The notes below the pieces were generated by a model. It made no database searches and was not told the origin of the DNA. It saw nothing but the letters and a program-made list of their open reading frames with translations. From contig NC_084729.1 of NCBI RefSeq assembly GCF_033807575.1, forward strand, positions 10,354,001 through 10,418,000: DNA of 64,000 nucleotides. The letters are read 5' to 3'. Position 1 is the stretch's first letter. Every line of letters begins with the position of its first letter. Below, in pieces: positions 46,601 through 58,600 of this stretch. The translations under genes were made by a program, and so were the position numbers. Origin of the DNA: Cydia pomonella (taxonomy: Eukaryota; Arthropoda; Insecta; Lepidoptera; Tortricidae).

Positions 46601-49600
46601 TTGGGAACACCCGAATATTCCGAAATATGGTTTATCAGACGTTCATGACCTCGATTTTCATAATCCCAATTTTTTATATAAAGAAGAAAATCCCGACTGT
46701 GCTATTTCCCAAATCTTAAAATCCGATTGTCATATGAACGAAAACTTTTACAAAAAAACCGACCAAGTGCGAGTCGGACTCGCACAGGAAGGGTTCCGTA
46801 CCATTATCTATAAAAACGGTCACCCATCCAAGTACTGACCCCGCCCGACGTTGCTTAACTTCGGTGATTGGATGAGAACCTCGAGATTGGAAAGAAATAT
46901 TTATTTTATTCTGTTTTTAGTCTTTGTTGTTATAGCGGCAACAGAAATACATAATCTGTAGAAATTTCAACTGGCTAACTATCACAGTTCATGAGATACA
47001 GCCTGGTGACAGATGGATGAACGAACAGCGGAGTTATAGTAATAGGGGGGTCTCGTTTGACCCTTTGGGTACAGAACCCTAAAAACCGAAAATTATTATT
47101 CCGAAAAGTCATTAACCGATCGGAAATAAAGCAATTCGGTATTCAGAAATAGACTTTTTATCGCACAAAAACAATGCATACGCAGTATCTGTGACGTACG
47201 ACAACATGTATCTTGTAAACCATTATTCAAAGAGCTTAAACTATTAACAGTGCCATCACTGTATATATTCGAAATGTGTGTTTTAGTAAAGACAAATCCA
47301 AACCTATTTAAGAAAGTGAGTGATGTGTGGAGTTTCAACACCCGTTACCCAAATAACTTGTACTTGCCTAAAATAAAAACAAAATTATTTAAAAACAGTT
47401 GCTATCCGATGGCCGTCAGATTATTTAATGCTCTTTCGAGTAGTTTCTAAAACTTGTCCTTAGGGGAACTGAAAAAAAAACTTTCACAATGGTTGCTAGA
47501 GGAATGTTTTTACTCTGTTAACGAATTCTTGAAGAGAAATGAAATTGCCCGTAGCTATTAAGTACCTATGTTAATTAATAAATTGATTATGGTTTGGTAA
47601 TAATAGTTTAGAATAAGTTTATATATTTGCATGTCTTTACTGACAAAACATGTGAAACTTAATACCTCTGCTATAATACCTTTGTACTGACCATGTTTTA
47701 AGCAAATAAAATTTCTGATTTCTGATTTCGATGTTTTGTAAACTCGTAATAATGGAATACGTGATTTTCAAAATAAGACAACGCACTTAGACTTAAAAGT
47801 CTAACTAACCAAAATCCGAATCGGAGCACCCCACTATCCACGTGGTCTTGTCTGTCCTACCCCTAGAGTGTATGTAAAAAGCCGGAGGCGCGGAGACGAG
47901 CATTTGTGCCTGCTCTTTGATTCGCAACGGCGAAGGGATTGCTTTGCCCGTAGCGCCGGAGCAGATGCGGAGCACGACTTGATACAAAAATGGGGATATT
48001 TCAAATAGGAATCACATGAAATCGGAATTCAAAAATTTCGGAATAATGGCAATTTGGAATTTGTGATCAAAGATCGTAACGTAAATATTAAATTCGGTGT
48101 TTGTCAATATCGGAATTTTTATGTTCGGAATTATGTAGTTTTTTTTAAAAATCGTCTTTTTTGCCATTCGGAAATATATTCTTTCGTCATTTTCATTGTT
48201 CGTAATTACGACAGGCGAAATTTTGATGGGTCGAGTGTTTAAAAACTCGATATTCGGCATAAAATATTTCCGAATTATGTAGTGTACCCGATTATTTTAT
48301 CTTATTCCTCGCATGTTTGGAGAAAAGCGTTAAATATGCAATTCGTAGATTTGTCTTCTTTGTCGGACTCAGTTCACTTTGAAACTAACCCTTGAATTGC
48401 CGTTTCCCGGCCTCCACAATAATGTACTATTGAATGTGTTGTAATTTTCTTGATGCACTTCAGTTGTAAATTGGTTTAGTGAGGAACGTTTTTTAAAGTG
48501 TTGTTGTACCTACATGTTTTGAGTGTGCGTGTTGTCCGCACCCGCAGGCGTGGGCGGGCGTGGGGCGCGGCGCGGGGCGGGGCGGCGCGCCGTCCACCGC
48601 CATGCTGGACGACGCCGCGCAGCTCTACGAGATCGCCAGGTGCGTAGCATGCTACAGCTCCCAGGGTAGGGGGGGGAGCTCTACGAGATCGCCAGGTCGG
48701 TACTTACTTACTTCCTTCACTGGCTCAGTACAAATTCATCATTAAGTAAAACTATTGTTGATTTTTGGATCTTGGTGGCCTCGAAGGATGTAAACATTTT
48801 TTATGATTATTGTTGTGTCTTTAGGTTTTTGGAGATGCCGATAGTAGCCCAGGGCTGCGAAGACGCCATAGTGTCGGCCCTGTGCCCTGAAAGTCTACCG
48901 CACGTGCTGCGCTGGACCGCCACGCCCGTCGCCAGCCAGTGGGTGCACCGGTAAGTGAGATTTACTAACTACTTTTTACAATTATTAAATGATTTCATTA
49001 CGAAACAGTTCAGAGAACTATAATTGACCACCTTAGATCTCATCAATGATTTGAAAGTTAAAAGTAACTTGCACCGTGAGGTCCGTGAGTGGAAATCTAC
49101 CAATAATAGAAATGTGTACAACCAGTTCGCTAAACTACGGTCTGAGGTGAAGAAAAAAATAGCGTCCGCTTACCAAGACTACATTGGTCGAATACAAAGC
49201 AGTGTAAAGAGCAATCCGCGATCGTTCTGGAAACACTTAGACAGCCTGAAGTCGAAAGGGTTCGTCAATAGTGTAAGTCTCAATGGGGAGCAATTCACCG
49301 GTGCTGAAGTAGCTAATGCGTTTGCAAGGTATTTCTCAGGTGTGTTTTTACCTGATGCTCCGCACCTTAATCCTAATGTGCAGGGGACACATGATCGGAG
49401 CCGAGGCGCGAACCACATCCACATTAACTCAATATCGATGAAGGAAGTGGAATCAGGGATAAAACGACTCAAGTCCAATTGCGCTATGGGACCGGATAAC
49501 TTGCCAGCGTATGTGGTGAAAATAAGACAGCGGCACAAATAAGACATACAAATATATATAATATATCATACACCAGCCCTTTCTAATTGGCTTATGCCCA

Positions 49601-52600
49601 TGATGCATGTTATTTCATAAGTTAGTTTTAAGAATATTGCTATACCCTTACAGGGTTCATGTGGAACTGTATTAAATAGTTTTAAAGAACTGTACACTAA
49701 CATGAGTGCAATAAACAATTCTGATTCTGATTCTGAAAGGATGTATGGAGTACCTGAAGGCCCCTCTACACTATATTTTCAATTTGGCGCTTACCACCGG
49801 ATCGTACCCTCTTTGCTGGAAAGTTTCGAGAGTGAGACCCATCCCGAAAGAGAATGATGCTACTGTCGTGGAGAACTATAGACCCATTGCCGTTCTTCCT
49901 ACTTTGGCTAAGCTCTACGAATCTATCCTACACCGGGCCCTGTCAACGCAGGTAAAACCATTTTTGTGTGACGAACAGCATGGATTTAGACCTAGGCGCT
50001 CTGTCAATACGAATCTACTCATTCTGGTTGACAATATTTCGGAGCACCTCGACCGAGGCATCCAAGTAGATGTTCTCTATTTTGATTTCGCAAAGGCTTT
50101 TGATCGCGTAGATAACGATGTGTTGCTGATGAAATTAGATCAGATTGGCTTCTCTCCCACTTTGCTAACTCTCTTCGCTAGTTATCTGCGTGATCGGCAG
50201 CAGTATGTCCAGCATGGGTGTTTTGTCTCGGCCCCATATCATACGCGGTCTGGTGTCAGTCAAGGCTCCATATTAGGGCCGTTTCTGTTTGGGATCATGA
50301 TAAACGACCTCAAGTCAGTTCTCCAGTCGGCTCAGTGTCTCCTATACGCTGATGATTTAAAACTAGTGTATGGAGTGGAGCAAACCACCGATTGTGAGTC
50401 CCTGCAGAAGGATATCGATGCGGTATTCCGGTGGAGTGTGGAAAACAAGCTGTCATTTAACACCACTAAGTGTTGTGTCTGCACCTTTACTCGTGCGCGT
50501 ATGCCAATATTTGCCAAATATTTGTTTGCATCCGAGCCCATCAATCGCGTGTTCTCCGTTAAGGATTTGGGCGTGGTTTTTGATACGCGGTTCACTTTCC
50601 ATGAGCACATTACATCGCTTGCTGCTAACTGCTACCGAAAACTAGGCTACATCATTCGCAACCTTCGCGATTTTCATGACCCTACAGCAATCAAGCTCGT
50701 CTACAATGCCTTAGTAAGAAGTAAGCTAGAAACTTCCTCAATCGCTTGGCATCCCTTTGAGTCGACGTATGCACTGCTACTTGAAAAGGTTCAAAAAGCC
50801 TTCTTGAGATTTTTTTACCGTAGAACGCATGGGTACTACCCCTTCCTATACCCGACGAAGTACCTTCTAGGGACTCTAGGGTACAACTCATTGGAGGTAA
50901 GACGCAACTATAATTTGTTGACGTTTGCGTGTAAGGTGTTGCGCGGTGAGTCGGACTGTCCGGAACTGGTGAGTCGCCTGGTGCGACTGCATGTTCCGGA
51001 CGTTCCTAGGCAATCACTAAGACCGCGGCGACGCGATCTGTTGGCGGTGCCGGCGGCGCGCACCGTGTCGCGCATGAATTCTCCATTGCTTCGCCCTCTC
51101 TCTCACAATTGAATGCGCTCTTGACATTAGCACCGGAGTGCGACTTGATTGCGTGGCGATGGGCGGCTGTGAGAAGGGAATGCCTGAGATTCTGTGAGAT
51201 GATGGATGCTAGGCCCTCAACTGTTGTTGTGTAGTTTTACGCTGTTAATTTATATAATTTCATGACGTATTGGTTGCGACTGTAATGTTATGGAAATATG
51301 TTTGAAATAAATAATAATAATAAATAATGAATTTCGTCTCGTCTAGGGAATGCAAAATAACCGATAACCGAGTATCGTATATGACATATGAGTATATGAC
51401 ACTTAACATTCTTCTCCAAGAATGTTAATTATATTAAGCGGTATGCTCTACAATGTTTATGACCACTGATAATAATGGTCATAAATAATATATGAAATAA
51501 TTTCTGGTTTTCGAAATTCGAGGCCTAGGCACAGTTTAAGAAATAATACAAGTCGGTCGACGAAGGCGTCTAGACAGGGCAACCGTGCGGGGTGCGGGGG
51601 GCGGCGGGCGGGAGGCCGGTCCCTGAGTTTCATACACGCCATTGTTAGTATTCCGGGATATGATTTGGAGGGCTGACGCATGTCTTGTAATTATCAATCA
51701 ATATGTGCACAATTAAATTATTGCATACGACATGTGCTTTTTTTCTTTTTTTTTTAAAGAAAAAAAAAAGATGTGCTAATTGTTTGTTTCAGTGTAAATA
51801 AAAATATATTATATGATATCAAATTTTTAAATTCAAAATGTCGGACATGATTTATATTTATTATAAGAAATTACGCTTATTTTAAGAAATTACAAGTAGT
51901 TTAAGACTTTATTTGAAATGCAAGAAATTGTTTCTTGCTTCTGTTAGTATAGGTATCATGTAGTATTTGATATTTTAATTATTTTTGAGAATCCTCGGGG
52001 TGCCGATTACAAAAATGACATCCATTTTGAAATCCAAGATGGCGGACATGATTTTTTTCTTAAAAATCGATATGGGTGTCATATACAAGGTTCCTCGGGG
52101 TTCCGATTACGAAAATGACGTCCATTTTGACGACCGGGTTGGCCTAGTGGGTAGTGACCCTGCCTACGAAGCTGATGGTCCCGGGTTCAAATCCTGGTAA
52201 GGGCATTTATTCGTGTGACGAGCATGGATATTTGTTCCCGAGTCATGGGTGTTTTCTATGTATTTAAGTATTTATAAATATTTATATATTATATATATCG
52301 TTGTCTAAGTACCCTCAACACAAGCCTTATTGAGCTTACTGTGGGACTTAGTCAATTTGTGTAATAATGTCCTATAATATTTATTTATTTTGGGGGGGTT
52401 TTGGAGGTGCAGATTTCAAAATTAGAGTCCATTTTAGAATTAAAGATGGTTGACATCACTGCTACACCCATCGACACTCATTTCAAAAAGTGACGTCCGC
52501 CATCTCTATTTTCAAAATAGATGCCATTTTTGAAATCTACACCCCCAAAAACCTAGAAAACAACACCCATGACAACTTTTTCAAAAAAGTGACGTCTGCC

Positions 52601-55600
52601 ATCTTTATTTCCAAAATGGATGCCATTTGTAAAATAAGTAGTACACATATATGAAACCTAAAAACATTTTCCTACTCTTTTGGGTAGTTGTGTAAGTCTG
52701 TGACAACCCTAGGTAGGTACAGTGACCTTGAGCGATGTCGCCTTTTGCGCAAACATCAAAGGCGTCGGCCCACTGTTACTTTTTACACTGTGGTCTAGGT
52801 ATGTTTATGTAAGTTAAAAGTATCCCGCCCGATTCCAAAAATTCCAACACCCGGAGTTCAGAATCCCGGTGTGATGTAATTAAAACAAGAACTTCTGTAA
52901 TGTAACAACCCTTTTTGCTTATATCTCATTTTTTCTAGAATCAGGTAACCATAAGTGGGATCGAAAATTATTGATTTGATACCTAGATTCAAAGAAAATT
53001 TCTTTGTTTTTCGATGAAATATTAAAAATTCCAAATAGTAGTTTTAACCGAACACGACATCGGTTTTGCATCGGTTAAAAGTCGTCGGTTAAACTCACTA
53101 CTCGGTTTTTTTTTTTCATTAATAGGTTGCATTCCCTAGTCTCGCCGCGGTCAAGAGGACAAAACGAAAGGATTGCATAAAACACATTAATGTGCTTCTA
53201 TTTAATGAATAAGAAGTGCGTTGAGGTCTTTTGTTGTATCATTTTACCTTCTGAGATACTTACCTAATTTTGTTCAATTATTTAGGTGGTATAGTAGAAA
53301 CAGTAAAGCATTTCAATTTCATACCTACTTAGGCCACTCAGCAAGCTTCGTCATCAACTATCCTGATTGTTATATGATGTCCTCTAATCTTACGCCTATC
53401 TGGAACAAACTGGAATAATTGTTCCAGCCAAGCGATGCGCTACCTCCGCGACGAGTTCCCCAGCATCATGTCGCACGCCGCCGCCGCCAAGCTGCCGCGC
53501 GCCGCGCTGGCCGCCGCACTCGCCTCGCCCTTCACGCAGTGCAGCGAGGCGCAGGCGCTGCGGGCGCTGCTGAGGCTAGCCGAGAGGGCCAAGCAAGCCG
53601 GTGAGTGTAGAGTTCCCCACCGTCATGTCGCTCTCTAGCCGCCGCGCTCGCCTCGCCCTTCACGCAGTGCAGCGAGGCGCAGGCGCTGCGGGCGCTGCTG
53701 AGGCTAGCCGAGAGGGCCAAGCAAGCCGGTGAGTGTAGAGTTCCCCACCGTCATGTCGCTCTCTAGCCGCCGCGCTCGCCTCGCCCTTCACGCAGTGCAG
53801 CGAGGCGCAGGCGCTGCGGGCGCTGCTGAGGCTAGCCGAGAGGGCCAAGCAAGCCGGTGAGTGTAGAGTTCCCCACCACCATGTCGCACTCTAGCCGCCG
53901 CGCTCGCCTCGCCCTTCACGCAGTGCAGCGAGGCGCAGGCGCTGCGGGCGCTGCTGAGGCTAGCCGAGAGGGCCAAGCAAGCCGGTGAGTGTAGAGTTCC
54001 CCACCGTCATGTCGCTCTCTAGCCGCCGCGCTCGCCTCGCCCTTCGCGCAGTGCAGCGAGGCGCAGGCGCTGCGGGCGCTGCTGAGGCTAGCCGAGAGGG
54101 CCAAGCGAGCCGGTGAGTGTAGAGTTCCCCACCGTCATGTCGCACTCTAGCCGCCGCGCTCGCCTCGCCCTTCACGCAGTGCAGCGAGGCGCAGGCGCTG
54201 CGGGCGCCGCTGAGGCTAGCCGAGAGGGCCAAGCAAGCCGGTGAGTGTAGAGTTCCCCACCATCATGTCGCACTCTAGCCGCCGCGCTCGCCTCGCCCTT
54301 CACGCAGTGCAGCGAGGCGCAGGCGCTGCGGGCGCCGCTGAGGCTAGCCGAGAGGGCCAAGCGAGCCGGTGAGTGTAGAGTTCCCCACCGTCATGTAGCA
54401 CTCTAGCCGCCGCGCTCGCCTCGCCCTTCACGCAGTGCAGCGAGGCGCAGGCGCTGCGGGCGCTGCTGAGGCTAGCCGAGAGGGCCAAGCGAGCCGGTGA
54501 GTGTAGAGTTCCCCACCGTCATGTCGCTCTCTAGCCGCCGCGCTCGCCTCGCCCTTCACGCAGTGCAGCGAGGCGCAGGCGCTGCGGGCGCTGCTGAGGC
54601 TAGCCGAGAGGGCCAAGCAAGCCGGTGAGTGTAGAGTTCCCCACCATCATGTCGCACTCTAGCCGCCGCGCTCGCCTCGCCCTTCACGCAGTGCAGCGAG
54701 GCGCAGGCGCTGCGGGCGCCGCTGAGGCTAGCCGAGAGGGCCAAGCGAGCCGGTGAGTGTAGAGTTCCCCACCATCATGTCGCACTCTAGCCGCCGCGCT
54801 CGCCTCGCCCTTCACGCAGTGCAGCGAGGCGCAGGCGCTGCGGGCGCCGCTGAGGCTAGCCGAGAGGGCCAAGCGAGCCGGTGAGTGTAGAGTTCCCCAC
54901 CGTCATGTAGCACTCTAGCCGCCGCGCTCGCCTCGCCCTTCACGCAGTGCAGCGAGGCGCAGGCGCTGCGGGCGCTGCTGAGGCTAGCCGAGAGGGCCAA
55001 GCGAGCCGGTGAGTGTAGAGTTCCCCACCGTCATGTCGCTCTCTAGCCGCCGCGCTCGCCTCGCCCTTCGCGCAGTGCAGCGAGGCGCAGGCGCTGCGGG
55101 CGCTGCTGAGGCTAGCCGAGAGGGCCAAGCGAGCCGGTGAGTGTAGAGTTCCCCACCGTCATGTCGCACTCTAGCCGCCGCGCTCGCCTCGCCCTTCACG
55201 CAGTGCAGCGAGGCGCAGGCGCTGCGGGCGCTGCTGAGGCTAGCCGAGAGGGCCAAGCGAGCCGGTGAGTGTAGAGTTCCCCACCGTCATGTCGCTCTCT
55301 AGCCGCCGCGCTCGCCTCGCCCTTCACGCAGTGCAGCGAGGCGCAGGCGCTGCGGGCGCTGCTGAGGCTAGCCGAGAGGGCCAAGCGAGCCGGTGAGTGT
55401 AGAGTTCCCCACCGTCATGTCGCACTCTAGCCGCCGCGCTCGCCTCGCCCTTCACGCAGTGCAGCGAGGCGCAGGCGCTGCGGGCGCTGCTGAGGCTAGC
55501 CGAGAGGGCCAAGCGAGCCGGTGAGTGTAGAGTTCCCCACCGTCATGTCGCACTCTAGCCGCCGCGCTCGCCTCGCCCTTCGCGCAGTGCAGCGAGGCGC

Positions 55601-58600
55601 AGGCGCTGCGGGCGCTGCTGAGGCTAGCCGAGAGGGCCAAGCGAGCCGGTGAGTGTAGAGTTCCCCACCGTCATGTCGCTCTCTAGCCGCCGCGCTCGCC
55701 TCGCCCTTCGCGCAGTGCAGCGAGGCGCAGGCGCTGCGGGCGCTGCTGAGGCTAGCCGAGAGGGCCAAGCGAGCCGGTGAGTGTAGAGTTCCCCACCATC
55801 ATGTCGCACTCTAGCCGCCGCGCTCGCCTCGCCCTTCACGCAGTGCAGCGAGGCGCAGGCGCTGCGGGCGCCGCTGAGGCTAGCCGAGAGGGCCAAGCGA
55901 GCCGGTGAGTGTAGAGTTCCCCACCATCATGTCGCACTCTAGCCGCCGCGCTCGCCTCGCCCTTCACGCAGTGCAGCGAGGCGCAGGCGCTGCGGGCGCC
56001 GCTGAGGCTAGCCGAGAGGGCCAAGCGAGCCGGTGAGTGTAGAGTTCCCCACCGTCATGTAGCACTCTAGCCGCCGCGCTCGCCTCGCCCTTCACGCAGT
56101 GCAGCGAGGCGCAGGCGCTGCGGGCGCCGCTGAGGCTAGCCGAGAGGGCCAAGCGAGCCGGTGAGTGTAGAGTTCCCCACCATCATGTCGCACTCTAGCC
56201 GCCGCGCTCGCCTCGCCCTTCACGCAGTGCAGCGAGGCGCAGGCGCTGCGGGCGCCGCTGAGGCTAGCCGAGAGGGCCAAGCAAGCCGGTGAGTGTAGAG
56301 TTCCCCACCATCATGTCGCACTCTAGCCGCCGCGCTCGCCTCGCCCTTCACGCAGTGCAGCGAGGCGCAGGCGCTGCGGGCGCTGCTGAGGCTAGCCGAG
56401 AGGGCCAAGCGAGCCGGTGAGTGTAGAGTTCCCCACCGTCATGTAGCACTCTAGCCGCCGCGCTCGCCTCGCCCTTCACGCAGTGCAGCGAGGCGCAGGC
56501 GCTGCGGGCGCTGCTGAGGCTAGCCGAGAGGGCCAAGCGAGCCGGTGAGTGTAGAGTTCCCCACCGTCATGTCGCTCTCTAGCCGCCGCGCTCGCCTCGC
56601 CCTTCACGCAGACCAGGCCAAATAATAAGTTTCCCATATTTTCAGAACCGGCGTTAGTATGGAGCGGGGGAGGCTCCCGGCGCCGGCGCTCGCTGCCGGA
56701 CGCGGCGCTGGGCGGCGCGCTGGGCTCGCTGGCGGCGCTCGTGCGCACCGAGCACCTGGGCGCCGCGCCGCTCGCGCCGCCGCTGCACCAGGCCATACGG
56801 AGAGGTGTGTGCCACTCCTGGTGGGGTCCAGCTCGCCAGGGCGGGCGTGGCTTCATGCGACTCCCGCGGTTCACACGGGACCAAAGATTTCCTACTTAGC
56901 TTAGAGGAGGCGATTTAAAGACACACTTTCCTAACTTGTTTGTCTCGTTTCGCTGGTACACGAGGATATCTTGAGGTCTCGTTTCAAATGGGTCTCGCTG
57001 ACCGGCAGGATGTCCACGTGCTCGCGGAGAAAGTGGCGAGGCAGAGCTTACATGCCGGTCAGCGTCCGGGCGTTCCAGTAAACTACCCTTACTTTATGGT
57101 TGACCGGGACGTTGAGGGGGTGGCACAGGACTTGAGGGTCTTCGAGAACGCTTCAGGTTTCTGGCTGGCCGCTGCCTGTTGAAGGTGGCCGGGGCTTCTT
57201 GGTTAGAAGCGGGGGCTGGGGCGCCTGGAGCTGGGGCAGCTTTCTTTTTCGTTTTCTTCTTATTATTATTTGTAGCTTTAGTGCTCGAGGCGCTCCGTGG
57301 CGGTTACGTGGTATTGTGTGCGCGCCTGGGCGCGTCACAACTCCACCATATACATGTTTTGACACGACACTGATCGACATAAAGGAGGCACGACAAGCTT
57401 GTAGGAACCGGGCGGTCTGCCCTCGGTACCGTACAGTACAGCGACAGCCGCGTGTTGCAGGCATGGTGGCGGCGCCGGCGCCGGCGGCGGAGGGCGCGCG
57501 CGCGGCGGACGCGTGGCTGGGGCGCGGCGCCTACCGCCCGCCCAGGTACTTCCTGCCCTACCTGGACGAGCTCAAGGTACCGCAACGTTAGCCTATTCAC
57601 TATCCCTATTATGCAACGCTTAGATACGAAACTGTAACCAATAGCGAGTAAATATTCATTTCAAATTCGTGCGTTGCCCCGGTGCTTGGCCGTCGAGCGG
57701 GGAACCTGTGACGCTCGACGCGACGCGCAATTATTCTCTGTGAATTGATCGCCCGGTTTTAACTTTTGAGAGTTTTAAGTGAGGACACTGTTCATTTAAG
57801 TTTAAAGTGAGTGTGAAGAGAGCGAACGGATGCAATAATAATAATTATTATTTATTTCATTAAACAATACACGATTGTGTTTGAAATTATATAACACAGA
57901 ACAATAACAATAAAAGACAAAGTTTAAACAGAGTAACTATTACATGATATCTATGTCAAAGACTAGGACAAGTACAAAAATATCCAATTTAAATAACAAT
58001 TTGTTTACTTGTGCAAATTCAAGGTCCAGGGAGTTGGATCGCGCGAGGTCATTCAGACAGGGGACGGCCTTAAAACATTTTGTGATATTTCCTAATTATA
58101 ATTACCTATTGGAGTTTCGCTTATTACAGTACAATTTTTATATATAAATTTACGCTATTGTTATGTACGCTATAAGTTTACACTATTATTATTTTTTCAA
58201 TTGTACATCGAATAATTTAAAATTAGGAAACTATAGGTCTATAACGAAATCAATCCATAGCTATTAGCTAAATTGCTCATATGTTTATTTTAAGACTGTT
58301 TGTTTCTCAATAAATTAAAAAAAAAAAAAAAAAAAAAACGATGACCGTTTTGTCCACATTTACTTGTACAGGCCACATCTCGTATTTGCAGGCGTTGCTG
58401 GAGGACCAGGCGGTGCCGGAGGCGGAGGTGGCGCGGATCCGGCGCTCGAGGTACCTGCACCGGATACCGGACACCCTGTATATGGTAAGAGTGGTATTGA
58501 AGAACTAATAAATCAGGTTTTAGGGTTCCGTACCCAAAGGGTCAAACGGGACCCTATTACTGAGACTCCGCTGTCCGTCCGTCCGTCTGTCACCAGGCTG

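Larger units (their letters stand above)
45836..48547 (+). other. BTBD7 intron 12
   Basis: Repeat-rich: a 5S-related element (46757-47084), a LINE tail (47145-47730) and a possible larger element with repeated TTCGGAAT-type words between about 46600 and 48295. No exon was seen between. Confidence 0.5.
48951..53427 (+). other. BTBD7 intron 14
   Basis: Holds a LINE copy with a nested insertion (49024-51335) and a hAT-like element with a nested SINE (51344-53137). Little other sequence remains, so most of this intron's length is transposon-derived. Confidence 0.6.

Noticed and set aside
46815..46885. 5S rRNA gene
   Set aside because: Only the central part of 5S is present, embedded in an interspersed repeat, and the same arrangement recurs at 58795-58862.
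52128..52210. tRNA gene
   Set aside because: A and B boxes are visible, but no complete cloverleaf or anticodon arm could be drawn, and the sequence continues into a SINE body found elsewhere in the window.
53532..56874. Series of 62-90-codon minus-strand ORFs
   Set aside because: Antisense shadows of the exon 15 array.
56940..57182. Plus-strand 80-codon ORF as a host exon
   Set aside because: The opposite strand shows LINE endonuclease motifs (WNAR, SETHLK), so it is an antisense shadow of a transposon fragment.
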